64,000 nt of DNA from contig NZ_AP022870.1 in the NCBI RefSeq assembly GCF_011764545.1, positions 6,578,001 to 6,642,000 on the forward strand. Reading direction: 5' to 3'. The notes under the pieces are model-generated. The model searched no databases and had not been told where the DNA came from. It saw nothing but the letters and a program-made list of their open reading frames with translations. Below are positions 26,049 to 34,489 of the stretch, piece by piece. The position numbers and the translations under genes are program-made. This DNA is from Phytohabitans flavus (GTDB taxonomy: Bacteria > Actinomycetota > Actinomycetes > Mycobacteriales > Micromonosporaceae). Within the stretch, counting starts at the first letter, position 1; each line of letters opens with the position of its first letter.

Positions 26049-27197
26049 ATGAGACGCCCGATACGCGCGTTGGCCGCGATCGGCCTGTTCATCGCGGGCA
26101 CCGCCGCGGTCGTCGCTGTCGCCACGCCTGCGCAGGCCGACGTCCGCATCTGCGAGCAGTTCGGCTCGACCACGATCCAGGGCCGTTACGTCGTGCAGAA
26201 CAACCGCTGGGGTTCCAGCGCTGAGCAGTGCATCAACGTGACGGACACCGGCTTCTCGATCGTGAGCCAGCAGGGCAGCGCGGCGACCAACGGGGCGCCA
26301 CTGTCGTACCCGTCGGTCTTCTTCGGCTGCCACTACACCAACTGCTCGCCGGGCACCAACCTCCCGATCCAGGTCAGCCAGATCAGCAGCATCCCGACCA
26401 GCATCGGCTACACGTACGCGAGCGGTACGTACAACGCGTCGTTCGACATCTGGCTGGACCCGACACCGCGCCGGGACGGGGTCAACCAGATGGAGATCAT
26501 GATCTGGTTCAACCGCCAGGGCCCCATCCAGCCGATCGGCTCCTCGATCGGCAACGGCACGGTCGCCGGCCGCACCTGGGACGTATGGCGTGGCAGCAAC
26601 GGCTCCAACAACGTCATCTCGTACGTGGCGGCGTCGCCCATCAACAGCTGGAGCTTCAACGTCCTGGACTTCGTCAACGACATCCGCAACCGCGGCGCGA
26701 TCACCAACTCCTGGTACCTGACCAGCATCCAGGGCGGCTTCGAGCCGTGGAACGGCGGCGTCGGGCTCGGCGTCAACTCGTTTACGACGACCGTCAACCA
26801 GGGCACCCCGCCGACGAGCCCCCCGCCCACCAGCGTGCCGCCGACCACCCGCCCGCCGACGACGCCCCCGCCGGGCGGCGGTGGCGCCTGCCGGGTCGCG
26901 TACACGGCGAACTCGTGGAACAACGGCTTCACCGGCAACGTGACCGTGACCAACACGAGCTCCAGCACGGTCAACGGCTGGACGTTGGGCTTCTCGTTCC
27001 CGAGCGGCCAGCAGATCACCAACAGCTGGAACGCGAACGTGACGCAGAGCGGCTCCTCGGTGAGCGCGCGGAACGTCAACTACAACGGCACGATCGCCCC
27101 GGGCGCCAGCGCCTCGTTCGGCTTCCAGGGCACGCACGGCGGCACCAATGGTGCGCCCACCGGCTGGACGCTGAACGGGACAGCCTGCTCCTCCTGA
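26049..27197 (+). CDS. Secreted endoglucanase, GH12 plus CBM2
   Basis: A secreted cellulase of 382 residues. A signal peptide (MRRPIRALAAIGLFIAG to about TPAQA, residue 31) is followed by a GH12 beta-jelly-roll catalytic domain (about 32-258) with the glutamates in NQMEIMIWFN and SIQGGFEPW. A Pro/Thr linker (about 260-285) then leads to a C-terminal cellulose-binding CBM2 (about 287-382) with the typical NSWNNGFTGNVTVTN and GWTLNGTACSS ends. A GAAGGAG ribosome binding site lies five bases before the ATG. A CebR box upstream and a strong hairpin downstream make it a single-gene unit. Confidence 0.95.
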   Translation: MRRPIRALAAIGLFIAGTAAVVAVATPAQADVRICEQFGSTTIQGRYVVQNNRWGSSAEQCINVTDTGFSIVSQQGSAATNGAPLSYPSVFFGCHYTNCSPGTNLPIQVSQISSIPTSIGYTYASGTYNASFDIWLDPTPRRDGVNQMEIMIWFNRQGPIQPIGSSIGNGTVAGRTWDVWRGSNGSNNVISYVAASPINSWSFNVLDFVNDIRNRGAITNSWYLTSIQGGFEPWNGGVGLGVNSFTTTVNQGTPPTSPPPTSVPPTTRPPTTPPPGGGGACRVAYTANSWNNGFTGNVTVTNTSSSTVNGWTLGFSFPSGQQITNSWNANVTQSGSSVSARNVNYNGTIAPGASASFGFQGTHGGTNGAPTGWTLNGTACSS

Positions 27198-27215
27198 CCT
27201 AGCTCACGCCACACT

Positions 27216-27244
27216 GATCGGGGCGCCCTCGGGGCGCCCCGATC
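27216..27244. terminator. Strong bidirectional terminator hairpin
   Basis: A perfect 12-base stem, GATCGGGGCGCC / GGCGCCCCGATC, with a five-base loop sits between the convergent endoglucanase and STAS genes, 19 bases past the endoglucanase stop. It is the clearest terminator in the window and can serve both directions. Confidence 0.85.
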
Positions 27245-27265
27245 GCTGCGCCGGAGTGACCCGGG

Positions 27266-27595
27266 TCAGGCGGCCGTCGGGTAGGCGCGGCCCATCACCT
27301 GGCGCAGCTGGGCCGCGCCGGTCACGGTGAAGCGCTGGCCGGCGGCCAGGCGTAGCTCCAGGCCCCGGCCCTGCTGGGCGGCGCGGGAGGCGGCCGCCGC
27401 GAGGGCCGTGACGATGCCGTCGTTGACGGTCGGCACGCGGACAAGGTCGATGACGATCGGAGTGGCCCGCTCGTCGACGATGTCGGCGAGCGCGTCGTGA
27501 ATGCTGGCGGCAATGGTGGCGTCGAGCGGACCTTCGGCGTAGACCAGGGCGGCCTCGCCGAGACGGATGACGGTGAAGTGGGACAACGCCCTCAC
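27266..27595 (-). CDS. STAS-domain protein (anti-sigma factor antagonist-like)
   Basis: A small STAS protein of about 109 residues starting from the GTG at 27595 (ALSHFTVIRLGEAALVYAEG). It has the alternating strands and helices of the fold, including LDATIAASIHDALADIV and TPIVIDLVRVPTVNDGIVTALA. In SpoIIAA-type proteins a Ser or Thr at the turn after the second strand is phosphorylated; here VPTVND carries a Thr at that place. It would act in a partner-switching sigma-factor circuit, but no anti-sigma gene is nearby. The start is uncertain; an upstream extension is possible. Confidence 0.7.
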   Translation of the reverse strand: MRALSHFTVIRLGEAALVYAEGPLDATIAASIHDALADIVDERATPIVIDLVRVPTVNDGIVTALAAAASRAAQQGRGLELRLAAGQRFTVTGAAQLRQVMGRAYPTAA

Positions 27596-27678
27596 CCCGG
27601 GGCCAGTTGGCTGGTGTCTTCCACGGTACCCATCTCGCGCCCATGCGATACCGCCGCGACGCGGCCACAATTGCGACT

Positions 27679-28743
27679 ATGGGCGACCGGCTGGACGAGT
27701 ACCGCCGAAAGCGCGATGCCAAGCGGACGCCGGAGCCGGTGCCCGCGCGGCGCCCGACCGCGGGCGGCGACGACATGTTCGTGATCCAGCAGCACCACGC
27801 CCGCAGCCTGCACTGGGACTTGCGGCTGGAGCGCGGCGGCGTACTTGTCTCCTGGGCCGTGCCTCGTGGAGTGCCCCGCGACCCGGCCCGCAACAACCTC
27901 GCCGTGCAGACCGAAGACCATCCGATGGAATACAAGGACTTCCACGGCGAGATCCCGGCCGGTGAGTACGGCGGCGGCCGGATGACGATTTTCGACCACG
28001 GTACGTACGAGACGGAGAAGTGGCGCGACGGCGAGGTGATCGTGACGCTGCACGGCGAGCGCGTCTCCGGCCGATACGTGCTGTTCCGCACCGACGGCAA
28101 GAACTGGATGATCCACCGGATGGATCCGCCGCCGGCCGGGTTCAGCCCGATGCCCGACCATGTCGCGCCGATGCTGCCGGTGCGCGCGGCGAAGCTGCCC
28201 GCCGACGACGAGGCGTGGGCGTACGAGCTGGCCTGGGAGGGCGTGCGCGCGGTGACCTACGTGTCCGGCGGCCGCCCGCGCCTGCTCGGCGGCGACGACA
28301 AGGAGATCACCGCGTCGTACCCGGAGGTGCGGGAGATGGCCGAGGCGCTGGCCCCGACCGAGTGTGTGCTCGACGGTGTGATCGTGGCGTTCGACTCGGA
28401 CGGGCGGGTGAGCGAGGCGGCGCTGCGCCCACGCGTACGAGTCACCGACGGCGCCGCCGCTCGCCGGGTGGCGTCCCGGGTGCCCGTGCAGTACCTGGTC
28501 TTCGACCTGCTCTGGGTCGAGGGCCGGGCCACCGTGGACCTGCCGTACGCCGAGCGGCGCGAACTGCTGACCGCACTCGACCTGGCCGGGCCGCACTGGC
28601 AGGTGCCGCCGCACTTCACCGGCGGCGGCGAGTTTGCCCGGCAGGCCAGTCGCGAGCAAGGCGTCGGCGGCGTGGTAGCCAAGCGCCTGGACTCGCCGTA
28701 CCTGCCGGGCAAGCGCACCCGCCAGTGGCTAGAGCTCCCCTGA
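27679..28743 (+). CDS. LigD-like 3'-phosphoesterase with inactive ligase domain
   Basis: A 354-residue protein with two domains of bacterial LigD. Residues about 35-155 form the 3'-phosphoesterase, with HHARSLHWDLRLE (His40, His45, Asp47) and HPMEYKDFHGEIPAGEYG, a manganese enzyme that cleans DNA 3' ends. Residues about 165-354 look like the ATP-dependent ligase adenylation domain, but the nucleophilic lysine motif (E-x-K-W-D-G) reads YELAWEGVRA with Ala185, and the metal glutamate of motif III reads LDGVIVAFD with Val234. The final GVVAKRLDSPYLPGKRTRQW block remains. It is probably an active end-processing enzyme with a DNA-binding pseudo-ligase. Start ATG 27679 (MGDRLDEYRRKRD). Confidence 0.85.
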   Translation: MGDRLDEYRRKRDAKRTPEPVPARRPTAGGDDMFVIQQHHARSLHWDLRLERGGVLVSWAVPRGVPRDPARNNLAVQTEDHPMEYKDFHGEIPAGEYGGGRMTIFDHGTYETEKWRDGEVIVTLHGERVSGRYVLFRTDGKNWMIHRMDPPPAGFSPMPDHVAPMLPVRAAKLPADDEAWAYELAWEGVRAVTYVSGGRPRLLGGDDKEITASYPEVREMAEALAPTECVLDGVIVAFDSDGRVSEAALRPRVRVTDGAAARRVASRVPVQYLVFDLLWVEGRATVDLPYAERRELLTALDLAGPHWQVPPHFTGGGEFARQASREQGVGGVVAKRLDSPYLPGKRTRQWLELP

Positions 28744-29607
28744 GAGGGTGCGCAGATATGTGGCGACGCCGCTCATGTCCCTGTCGCCCAGCGCAGCGGC
28801 GACCGCGGCGGTGGCCACGCCGAGGTTGGCCTCCGCCTGCGGCATCCGCGCGCCTACCCGCGCGGCGAGCTGCCGTACCAGGTCGAGGTCCTTCGCCACC
28901 AGGTCGAGGCTGAACGCGACAGGCACCTCGTCGGGCCGCTCGAACGCCGCCCGCTTGTACGACACGAATGCCGAGCCGATCGCGCTGTTGGCGAACACCT
29001 CGTACGTGGTCTCGCGCGGCACACCGGCACGCTCGGCGAGTACGAGCGCCTCGGCAAGCGCCTGGTTGAGCCCCAGCACGACGGTGTTGATGGACAGCTT
29101 GACGATCGCGCCCGAGCCGAGCGCACCGACGTGGAAGACCTGGCGGGCAAGCAGGTCGAGGACGGGACGCACCCGGTCGACCCCCTCGGCGGGTCCGCCG
29201 ACCATGAAGGTCAGCTGCCCCTTCTCCACCAGCGCGATGCTGCCCGACACCGGCCCGTCCAGCAGCGTGGCGCCGCGCCCGGTGACGAGCGGCTCGACCC
29301 CGCGTACCGTCTCGGGGTCGATCGTGCTGCTCTCCACGACGACGACCCCCTCGCGGAGGCCCGCCGCGACGCCGTCCGGGCCGTCGTAGGCGGAGCGCAC
29401 CGCCGCGTCGTCGGCGAGCGACACGAGCACGACATCGGCCGCCGCAACCGCCTCGCGGGCAGTGCCGGCTACCGCACAACCCGTCGCCGCGGCCTTGGCC
29501 GGGGTGCGGTTCCAAACCACTACCTCGGTGCCGGTCTCGCGCAGCCGGACCGCCATCCCGGCGCCCATCCGCCCGACGCCGATGATCGCAACCTTCAAAG
29601 AACTCAC
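28729..29607 (-). CDS. NAD(P)-dependent 3-hydroxyisobutyrate dehydrogenase-like protein
   Basis: A 292-residue beta-hydroxyacid dehydrogenase. The N-terminal Rossmann motif is VAIIGVGRMGAGMAVRLRETG, the substrate motif is LLDGPVSGSIALVEKGQL, and the catalytic lysine is in GSGAIVKLSINTVV. It starts at a GTG that overlaps the SDR stop (GTGA) and is the last gene of the catabolic operon. Its last 15 bases overlap the convergent LigD-like gene. It probably oxidises a beta-hydroxyacid or reduces a semialdehyde made in the pathway; the substrate is unknown. Confidence 0.92.
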   Translation of the reverse strand: MSSLKVAIIGVGRMGAGMAVRLRETGTEVVVWNRTPAKAAATGCAVAGTAREAVAAADVVLVSLADDAAVRSAYDGPDGVAAGLREGVVVVESSTIDPETVRGVEPLVTGRGATLLDGPVSGSIALVEKGQLTFMVGGPAEGVDRVRPVLDLLARQVFHVGALGSGAIVKLSINTVVLGLNQALAEALVLAERAGVPRETTYEVFANSAIGSAFVSYKRAAFERPDEVPVAFSLDLVAKDLDLVRQLAARVGARMPQAEANLGVATAAVAAALGDRDMSGVATYLRTLSGEL

Positions 29608-30281
29608 TTGAGAAGCCAGCCTCCGTCTACGGGCAGGTTTACGCCGTTGATCGCCCCATTGCGGAGCAGGAACACCACGGCGTCGCGGACCTCGTCCATG
29701 GCCGCCAGCCGGCCGAGCGGCGTACGCGCCACGACGTGGTCCAACGGCTTACCCTCCCAGTACGGGCTGTCGCCCACGATGCCGGGGTGAATGCCATTGA
29801 CCCTGATCGGGGCGAGTTCGGAGGCGAGCGTGTGTACGAGGCCGACCACGCCGCCGTTGACGGTGGAGACCGTGGTGGATCCGGGGTACGGCCGCTGCAT
29901 CGCCTGCCCGCCGAAGATCACCACCGAGCTTCCGGGATGCATCTTCGGTACCAGTGCGTGCACCACCTCGGTGTAGCCGACCAGCTTGAGCGTGACGAGC
30001 CGGATCGCCCGCTCGATCACGTACTCGGCGGCCGTGTTGTGGTCGCGCTCGATCGCGGCCAGCACGAGGTGGTCGACCCGCTCAACCCCGGCGAGCGCGT
30101 CGGCGATCGTCGCCGGCTCGGCCAGGTCGAGCGCCACACCACGGGCGCCAACCTCCTTGGCCACCCGCTCGGCCCGGCCCGAGTCACGGCTGGTCAGCAC
30201 GACGTCGTCGCCGAGGTCGGCGAAGAACCGGGAGACCTCCAGGCCGATGCCCGCCGAGCCACCGACAACAACAACACTCAT
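29604..30281 (-). CDS. SDR-family oxidoreductase lacking the usual Tyr-x-x-x-Lys
   Basis: A 225-residue short-chain dehydrogenase-fold protein starting MSVVVVGGSAGIGLEVSRFF with the glycine-rich cofactor loop. The typical APIRVNGIHPGIV and PVDGGWLL segments are present. Where active SDRs carry Tyr-x-x-x-Lys this one reads STTVSTVNGG, so the classical catalytic pair is absent. Such members exist and may use another mechanism or only bind nucleotide. It overlaps its neighbours on both sides by four bases, so it is tightly coupled in the catabolic operon. Confidence 0.9.
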   Translation of the reverse strand: MSVVVVGGSAGIGLEVSRFFADLGDDVVLTSRDSGRAERVAKEVGARGVALDLAEPATIADALAGVERVDHLVLAAIERDHNTAAEYVIERAIRLVTLKLVGYTEVVHALVPKMHPGSSVVIFGGQAMQRPYPGSTTVSTVNGGVVGLVHTLASELAPIRVNGIHPGIVGDSPYWEGKPLDHVVARTPLGRLAAMDEVRDAVVFLLRNGAINGVNLPVDGGWLLK

Positions 30282-31168
30282 GAACTCTCCTCCTTGTGGA
30301 GCGCGTCCCGCAGGTACGTCCAGTCGCGGGCGAAGCGGTAGGAGTGGCGGGGCGGCGGCTGTGGCGCCTGCGTCTCCAGCCACCGCACGGGGCCGTCGCC
30401 GGCGTTCGCGAAGCCGTGCACGCAGCCGACCCCGGCGAAGGCCACGTCACCCACTTCGAGGCGATAGGTCTCGCCGTCGAAGGTCGCGTCGGTGGCGCCT
30501 TCGAGGATCAGGTACGTCTCCTCGAACGGGTGGTCGTGTGCGCCGGCCACGCCGTCCGGCTCGTACTGCACCATGAACATCGTCGACAGGTCGGCGCCGA
30601 GGTCGCTGTCGACCATCATCTTCACCGTGATGCCGCTGTAGACGAGCAGCGCGGTACGCATGCTGGCCGAGACCGCGAGCAGGTCCTGGCTCTGCTTGCC
30701 CGGGTCCATGTGCTGCGGCGAGATGTGGCCGAACGACTGGGTACGCGGGTCGCGGGTGTCCACCGGCAGCACCGGTCCGGGGGCCGCCAGTGCCACCGGC
30801 AGCGTGTCGCCGTCCAGCCGCCCGCGCGGCTGCGGCGCCTGCATCTGCGCCCACCGGGCCGGCTCGTCGCCGAGGTTGCGCCAGGCGTACGGCACGCCGG
30901 TGTTGACGAGGCCGTAGTCGCCGGGCTCCAGCCGGTACGACCCGCCCGGTGTGTCCATCACGGCCGAGCCGCTCAGCAGGAACACCGACTCCTCGTACCA
31001 GTTGACCTGGCTGGGCACCGAGGCACCCGGCGCCAGCTCGCAGACCGCGAAGCCGGTGTGCACCGCGCCCAGCACGCTCTCGTCCACGATGGACCATCGG
31101 GCGAAGCCGCCGGAGACGGCGGTGAAGGCCGCCTCCGACGCCCGGCGCACGACGTGACGAGATGTCAC
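30278..31168 (-). CDS. Bicupin protein, ureidoglycine aminohydrolase-like
   Basis: A 296-residue protein with two cupin barrels, about residues 40-115 and 185-265. The second has a complete metal-binding pattern, HDHPFEETYLILEG with a later histidine in VGCVHGFANAG. The first barrel has lost its histidines (PSQVNWYEESVFLLSG). The two-barrel layout resembles (S)-ureidoglycine aminohydrolase, which would release ammonia, but the match is general. Start GTG at 31168 overlaps the amidohydrolase stop. It belongs to the operon of unknown substrate. Confidence 0.85.
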   Translation of the reverse strand: MTSRHVVRRASEAAFTAVSGGFARWSIVDESVLGAVHTGFAVCELAPGASVPSQVNWYEESVFLLSGSAVMDTPGGSYRLEPGDYGLVNTGVPYAWRNLGDEPARWAQMQAPQPRGRLDGDTLPVALAAPGPVLPVDTRDPRTQSFGHISPQHMDPGKQSQDLLAVSASMRTALLVYSGITVKMMVDSDLGADLSTMFMVQYEPDGVAGAHDHPFEETYLILEGATDATFDGETYRLEVGDVAFAGVGCVHGFANAGDGPVRWLETQAPQPPPRHSYRFARDWTYLRDALHKEESS

Positions 31169-32520
31169 GCCGGTACCGCCTTCTTGTCCGCCACCGCGCC
31201 CAGCAGCCGGTCGCGGGAGTTGTCCACCAGCACGCGGGCCCGCTCGACGTCGGCCAGCAGCTTGCCGTCCCGCTTGCGGAACTGGCCGGCCACCAGCACG
31301 GCCTCCACATTGGACACATCGGCGCACAGGGTCACCGCGGTGACCGCGTCGTGCACCGGCACCATGTTGATGCCCCGCGCGTCGATCAGCACGATGTCGG
31401 CCTGCTTGCCCACGGTCAGCGAGCCGGTACGGTCCTCCAGCCCGGCCACGTGCGCGCCGTTGAGCGTGGCGATCTCCAGCATCTGCCGAGCGGTGAGGTG
31501 CCCCTCGGCCGGCTCGTTCTTCTCCCAGTAGATCGCGTTGCGCCGGGCCCGGTCGGTACCGAACGCGCTGCGGATCTGGGTGAACATGTCGCCCGGCACC
31601 GTGGTCACCACGTCGACCGAGAGGCTGGGGCGCAGGCCGTGCTCGATGGACTTGGCCACCGGCGGCCAGCCGTGCCCCATCTGCACCTCGACCTGCGGGG
31701 CCACCGAGATCGTGCCGCCGGTACGGGCGACGAGCCCCCACTCCTCTTCGCTGAAGTAACAGCAGTGGATGTACGTGGTGTCGGGGCCGAGCAGGGCCAG
31801 CTCGTCGAGCTGCTTGATCATGCCGAAACGGCCGGCCAACCGTCCCATCGCCACGTGCACGGTGATCGGGATGCCGAGGTCGCGGGCCATCTCCCACTCG
31901 GCGCGTACGACGTCGTCGACGCAGAAGCCGGGGCCGCGGGTGGCCAGACCCATCGTGAGCAGCCCGCCGGAGGAGGAGAAGTACGTGTCCCGGATGCGGC
32001 GCACGTCGTCCTGTGGGATCACGATCCGGCTCTCGAACCAGTAGTCGGCGAGCGACGTGTTCGCGCTGCCGTACGCGTACTGCGCCCGGATCCCCGCCTC
32101 CTGGAGCCCGCGGATGCCGGCGTCCGGGTGGTCCGGGGTGTTGTTGATGTGCGACCAGTCGACGAGCGTGGTGATGCCCGCGTTCAGGCACTCCAGCGCG
32201 CCGGCCAGGTTGCTCGCGTACACGTCCTCCGGCGTGTAGACCGGCGCGAACGTGTCCAGGATGTCGACGAAGTAGTCGTCCAGCGTCGCGTTCGGCGCGA
32301 CGCCGCGGATCGCGGTCTCCCAGGTGTGCCGGTGGGTGTCGACGAAGCCGGGGATGACGATTCGGCCGGCGGCGTCGACCACCTCGGCGTCGGCCTCGAT
32401 GCGCGGCTCGATCGCGGCGATCTTGTCGTCTTCGATCAGTACATCGCCCTGCGGCAGGTCGCCGAGCAGTGGGTCCATCGTGATGATATGGCCGCCGCGG
32501 AGCAGGATACGGTTCGGCAT
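31165..32520 (-). CDS. Amidohydrolase of the TrzA/AtzA (cytosine deaminase-like) group
   Basis: A 451-residue metal-dependent amidohydrolase starting MPNRILLRGGHIITMDPLLG. Metal ligands are visible in GFVDTHRHTWETAIRG, in PITVHVAMGRL, and in YIHCCYFSEEEWGL. A C-terminal beta-sandwich segment (GSLTVGKQADIVLID) completes the fold. This group deaminates or hydrolyses N-heterocycles such as 8-oxoguanine, cytosine or triazines. Within the operon it may open or deaminate a nitrogenous ring before the E1 component acts. The substrate is not predictable from sequence. Confidence 0.9.
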   Translation of the reverse strand: MPNRILLRGGHIITMDPLLGDLPQGDVLIEDDKIAAIEPRIEADAEVVDAAGRIVIPGFVDTHRHTWETAIRGVAPNATLDDYFVDILDTFAPVYTPEDVYASNLAGALECLNAGITTLVDWSHINNTPDHPDAGIRGLQEAGIRAQYAYGSANTSLADYWFESRIVIPQDDVRRIRDTYFSSSGGLLTMGLATRGPGFCVDDVVRAEWEMARDLGIPITVHVAMGRLAGRFGMIKQLDELALLGPDTTYIHCCYFSEEEWGLVARTGGTISVAPQVEVQMGHGWPPVAKSIEHGLRPSLSVDVVTTVPGDMFTQIRSAFGTDRARRNAIYWEKNEPAEGHLTARQMLEIATLNGAHVAGLEDRTGSLTVGKQADIVLIDARGINMVPVHDAVTAVTLCADVSNVEAVLVAGQFRKRDGKLLADVERARVLVDNSRDRLLGAVADKKAVPA

Positions 32521-32531
32521 AAGGGGACTCC

Positions 32532-33524
32532 CTAGTAGGCAGACAGCCTTCTGATTGCCTCGGTGACCTTGCCGACGGTCGGGATCACCTCGGCTTCGAG
32601 TGAGTCGGCGAACGGCAGTGGCACGTTGGCGCCGGCGACCCGCTTGATCGGGGCGTCGAGCAGTTCGAAGCCCTCGTCGGCGACGACCGAGACGACGGTG
32701 CCGCCCCAGCCGCCCTGGTACGGGTTTTCCTCCACGACGACGAGCCGGGAGGTCCGCTCGATCGAACTCAGGACGGTGCGCATGTCGAGCGGGATGAGGC
32801 ACCGCAGGTCGATCACCTCGACCGAGATGCCCTCGCCGGCCAGCTGGTCGGCCGCCTTCAGCGACAGCGACACAGTGGAGGCCAGCGCCACGACCGTGAC
32901 GTCGGTCCCCTCGCGTACCACCGATGCCTGGCCGAGCTCGATCAGGTGGCCTTCCGGTGGGCGCGTCCCGGAGCCCGCGAGCAGCGCCTTGTGTTCGAAG
33001 AAGACGACCGGGTCGTCGCTGCGGATGGCGGCCGCCATCAGGCCGACCACGTCGGACGGCGTGGACGGCGCCACGATCTTGAGGCCGGGGATGGCGAACG
33101 CCCAGTTTTCCACCGCCTGCGAGTGCTGGGCGCCGAAGCCCAGCCCGCCGCCGTTGGCCGTGCGCACCACCAGCGGAACCGTCACCTGGCCGCCGGTCAT
33201 GTACCGCGCCTTCGGGATCTCGTTGGCGAGGTAGTCCCAGCAGCAGGCCAGGAAGTCGCTGAACATGATCTCGGCGATCGGCCGCATGCCGGTCATCGCC
33301 GCGCCCATGGCGGCGCCGACGATCGCCTGCTCGGAGATGGGTGTGTCCCAGACGCGCGCCGGCCCGAACTCCTTGAAGAGCCCGACCGTCGTCTTGAACA
33401 CGCCCTCCGCCGCGCCGATGTCCTCACCGAGGCAGACCACGCTCGGGTCGCGGCGCATCTCGCGGGCGATGCCCTCGGCGACCGCGTCCCGGTACGTGAA
33501 CTTCTCCTTCGTCACGTCCGCCAT
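32532..33524 (-). CDS. 2-oxoacid dehydrogenase E1 beta subunit
   Basis: A 330-residue transketolase-type beta subunit (Pyr domain plus C-terminal domain) of a thiamine-diphosphate 2-oxoacid or acetoin dehydrogenase. It has the catalytic glutamate region MGAAMTGMRPIAEIMFSDF, GGGLGFGAQHSQAVENW with the conserved histidine, and VIDLRCLIPLDMRTVLSS. Its start overlaps the alpha subunit gene by 13 bases. No E2 or E3 gene is in the operon, so the complex must borrow these, or the E1 works alone as a decarboxylase. Confidence 0.93.
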   Translation of the reverse strand: MADVTKEKFTYRDAVAEGIAREMRRDPSVVCLGEDIGAAEGVFKTTVGLFKEFGPARVWDTPISEQAIVGAAMGAAMTGMRPIAEIMFSDFLACCWDYLANEIPKARYMTGGQVTVPLVVRTANGGGLGFGAQHSQAVENWAFAIPGLKIVAPSTPSDVVGLMAAAIRSDDPVVFFEHKALLAGSGTRPPEGHLIELGQASVVREGTDVTVVALASTVSLSLKAADQLAGEGISVEVIDLRCLIPLDMRTVLSSIERTSRLVVVEENPYQGGWGGTVVSVVADEGFELLDAPIKRVAGANVPLPFADSLEAEVIPTVGKVTEAIRRLSAY

Positions 33525-34489
33525 GCCGCTCCCCCGTCCGCCCAGACGTCGGTGAAGGCCAGCGCCGGCACCGGCTCTGGCGCGTTCTTCGCCGCCGCGA
33601 TCGCGGCGTCCACAGTGGCCGCCGCCCGGTGGTCGCGGTCCGCGACCGTCTCCGGTGGTACGCCGAGCGCCTCCAGCCGCGCCCGGGCCACGTCGAGCGG
33701 GTCATGCTTCATCCACCGCTCCACCTCGTCGGCGGGGCGGTACTTCGCCGGGTCGGCCCGGCTGTGCCCGAAGTGGCGGTAGGTCTGCGCCTCGATCAGC
33801 GTGGGCCCCTCGCCCTTGCGTGCCCGCTCGACGGCCCGCGCGACCGTCTCGTGCACGACCACCACGTCGTTGCCGTCGATGATGTCGGCCGGCATGTTGT
33901 ACCCGGCGGCCCGATCGGCGGCCGGGTTGGGCACCGCGGTCACCGCCTCGATCGGCGTGTACTCCATGTAGAGGTTGTTCTCGCAGACGAACAGCACCGG
34001 CAGCGACCACACCGCGGCGAGGTTGAGCGCCTCGTGGAAGGCGCCGATGTTCGTCGCCCCGTCGCCGAAGAACGCCACCGCCACCTGGCCGCTGCCGCGC
34101 AGCTTCGCCGACCACGCCGCCCCGGCCGCCATCGGCAGGTGCGCGCCGACGATGGCGTACGAGCCGAGCATGCCGTTGGTCGCCTTGGTCAGGTGCATCG
34201 AGCCGCCCTTGGCCTGGCACAGCCCGGTGGCCCGGCTCATCAGCTCGGCCAGGCACTCCTCCGGCGTCGCGCCGCGGGCAAGCGCGTGGTGGTGACCCCG
34301 GTACGTGGCGAAGACGTAGTCGTCCGGGCGCATCGCGCTGCTCGCACCGACCGCCACCGCCTCGTGCCCGGCGGCCAGGTGCGTGGTGCCCTTGACCAGC
34401 CCGGACATGAAGAGGTCGTGCGCGGCCTTCTCGGTGCGCCGGATCAGCACCATCTCCTCGTACGCGTCGAGCAGCTCCTCCGGCGTCAT
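33512..34489 (-). CDS. 2-oxoacid dehydrogenase E1 alpha subunit
   Basis: A 325-residue thiamine-diphosphate-binding subunit. The cofactor motif is FFGDGATNIGAFHEALNLAAVWSLP, running on to VCENNLYMEYT; the start of the domain is MTPEELLDAYEEMVLIRRTEKAA. The phosphorylation-loop-like segment (YRHFGHSRADPAKYR) is similar to AcoA and PdhA. The ATG at 34489 overlaps the peptidase stop (ATGA). With E1 beta it forms the alpha2beta2 core; sequence alone does not tell pyruvate, branched-chain or acetoin specificity. Confidence 0.93.
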   Translation of the reverse strand: MTPEELLDAYEEMVLIRRTEKAAHDLFMSGLVKGTTHLAAGHEAVAVGASSAMRPDDYVFATYRGHHHALARGATPEECLAELMSRATGLCQAKGGSMHLTKATNGMLGSYAIVGAHLPMAAGAAWSAKLRGSGQVAVAFFGDGATNIGAFHEALNLAAVWSLPVLFVCENNLYMEYTPIEAVTAVPNPAADRAAGYNMPADIIDGNDVVVVHETVARAVERARKGEGPTLIEAQTYRHFGHSRADPAKYRPADEVERWMKHDPLDVARARLEALGVPPETVADRDHRAAATVDAAIAAAKNAPEPVPALAFTDVWADGGAAWRT

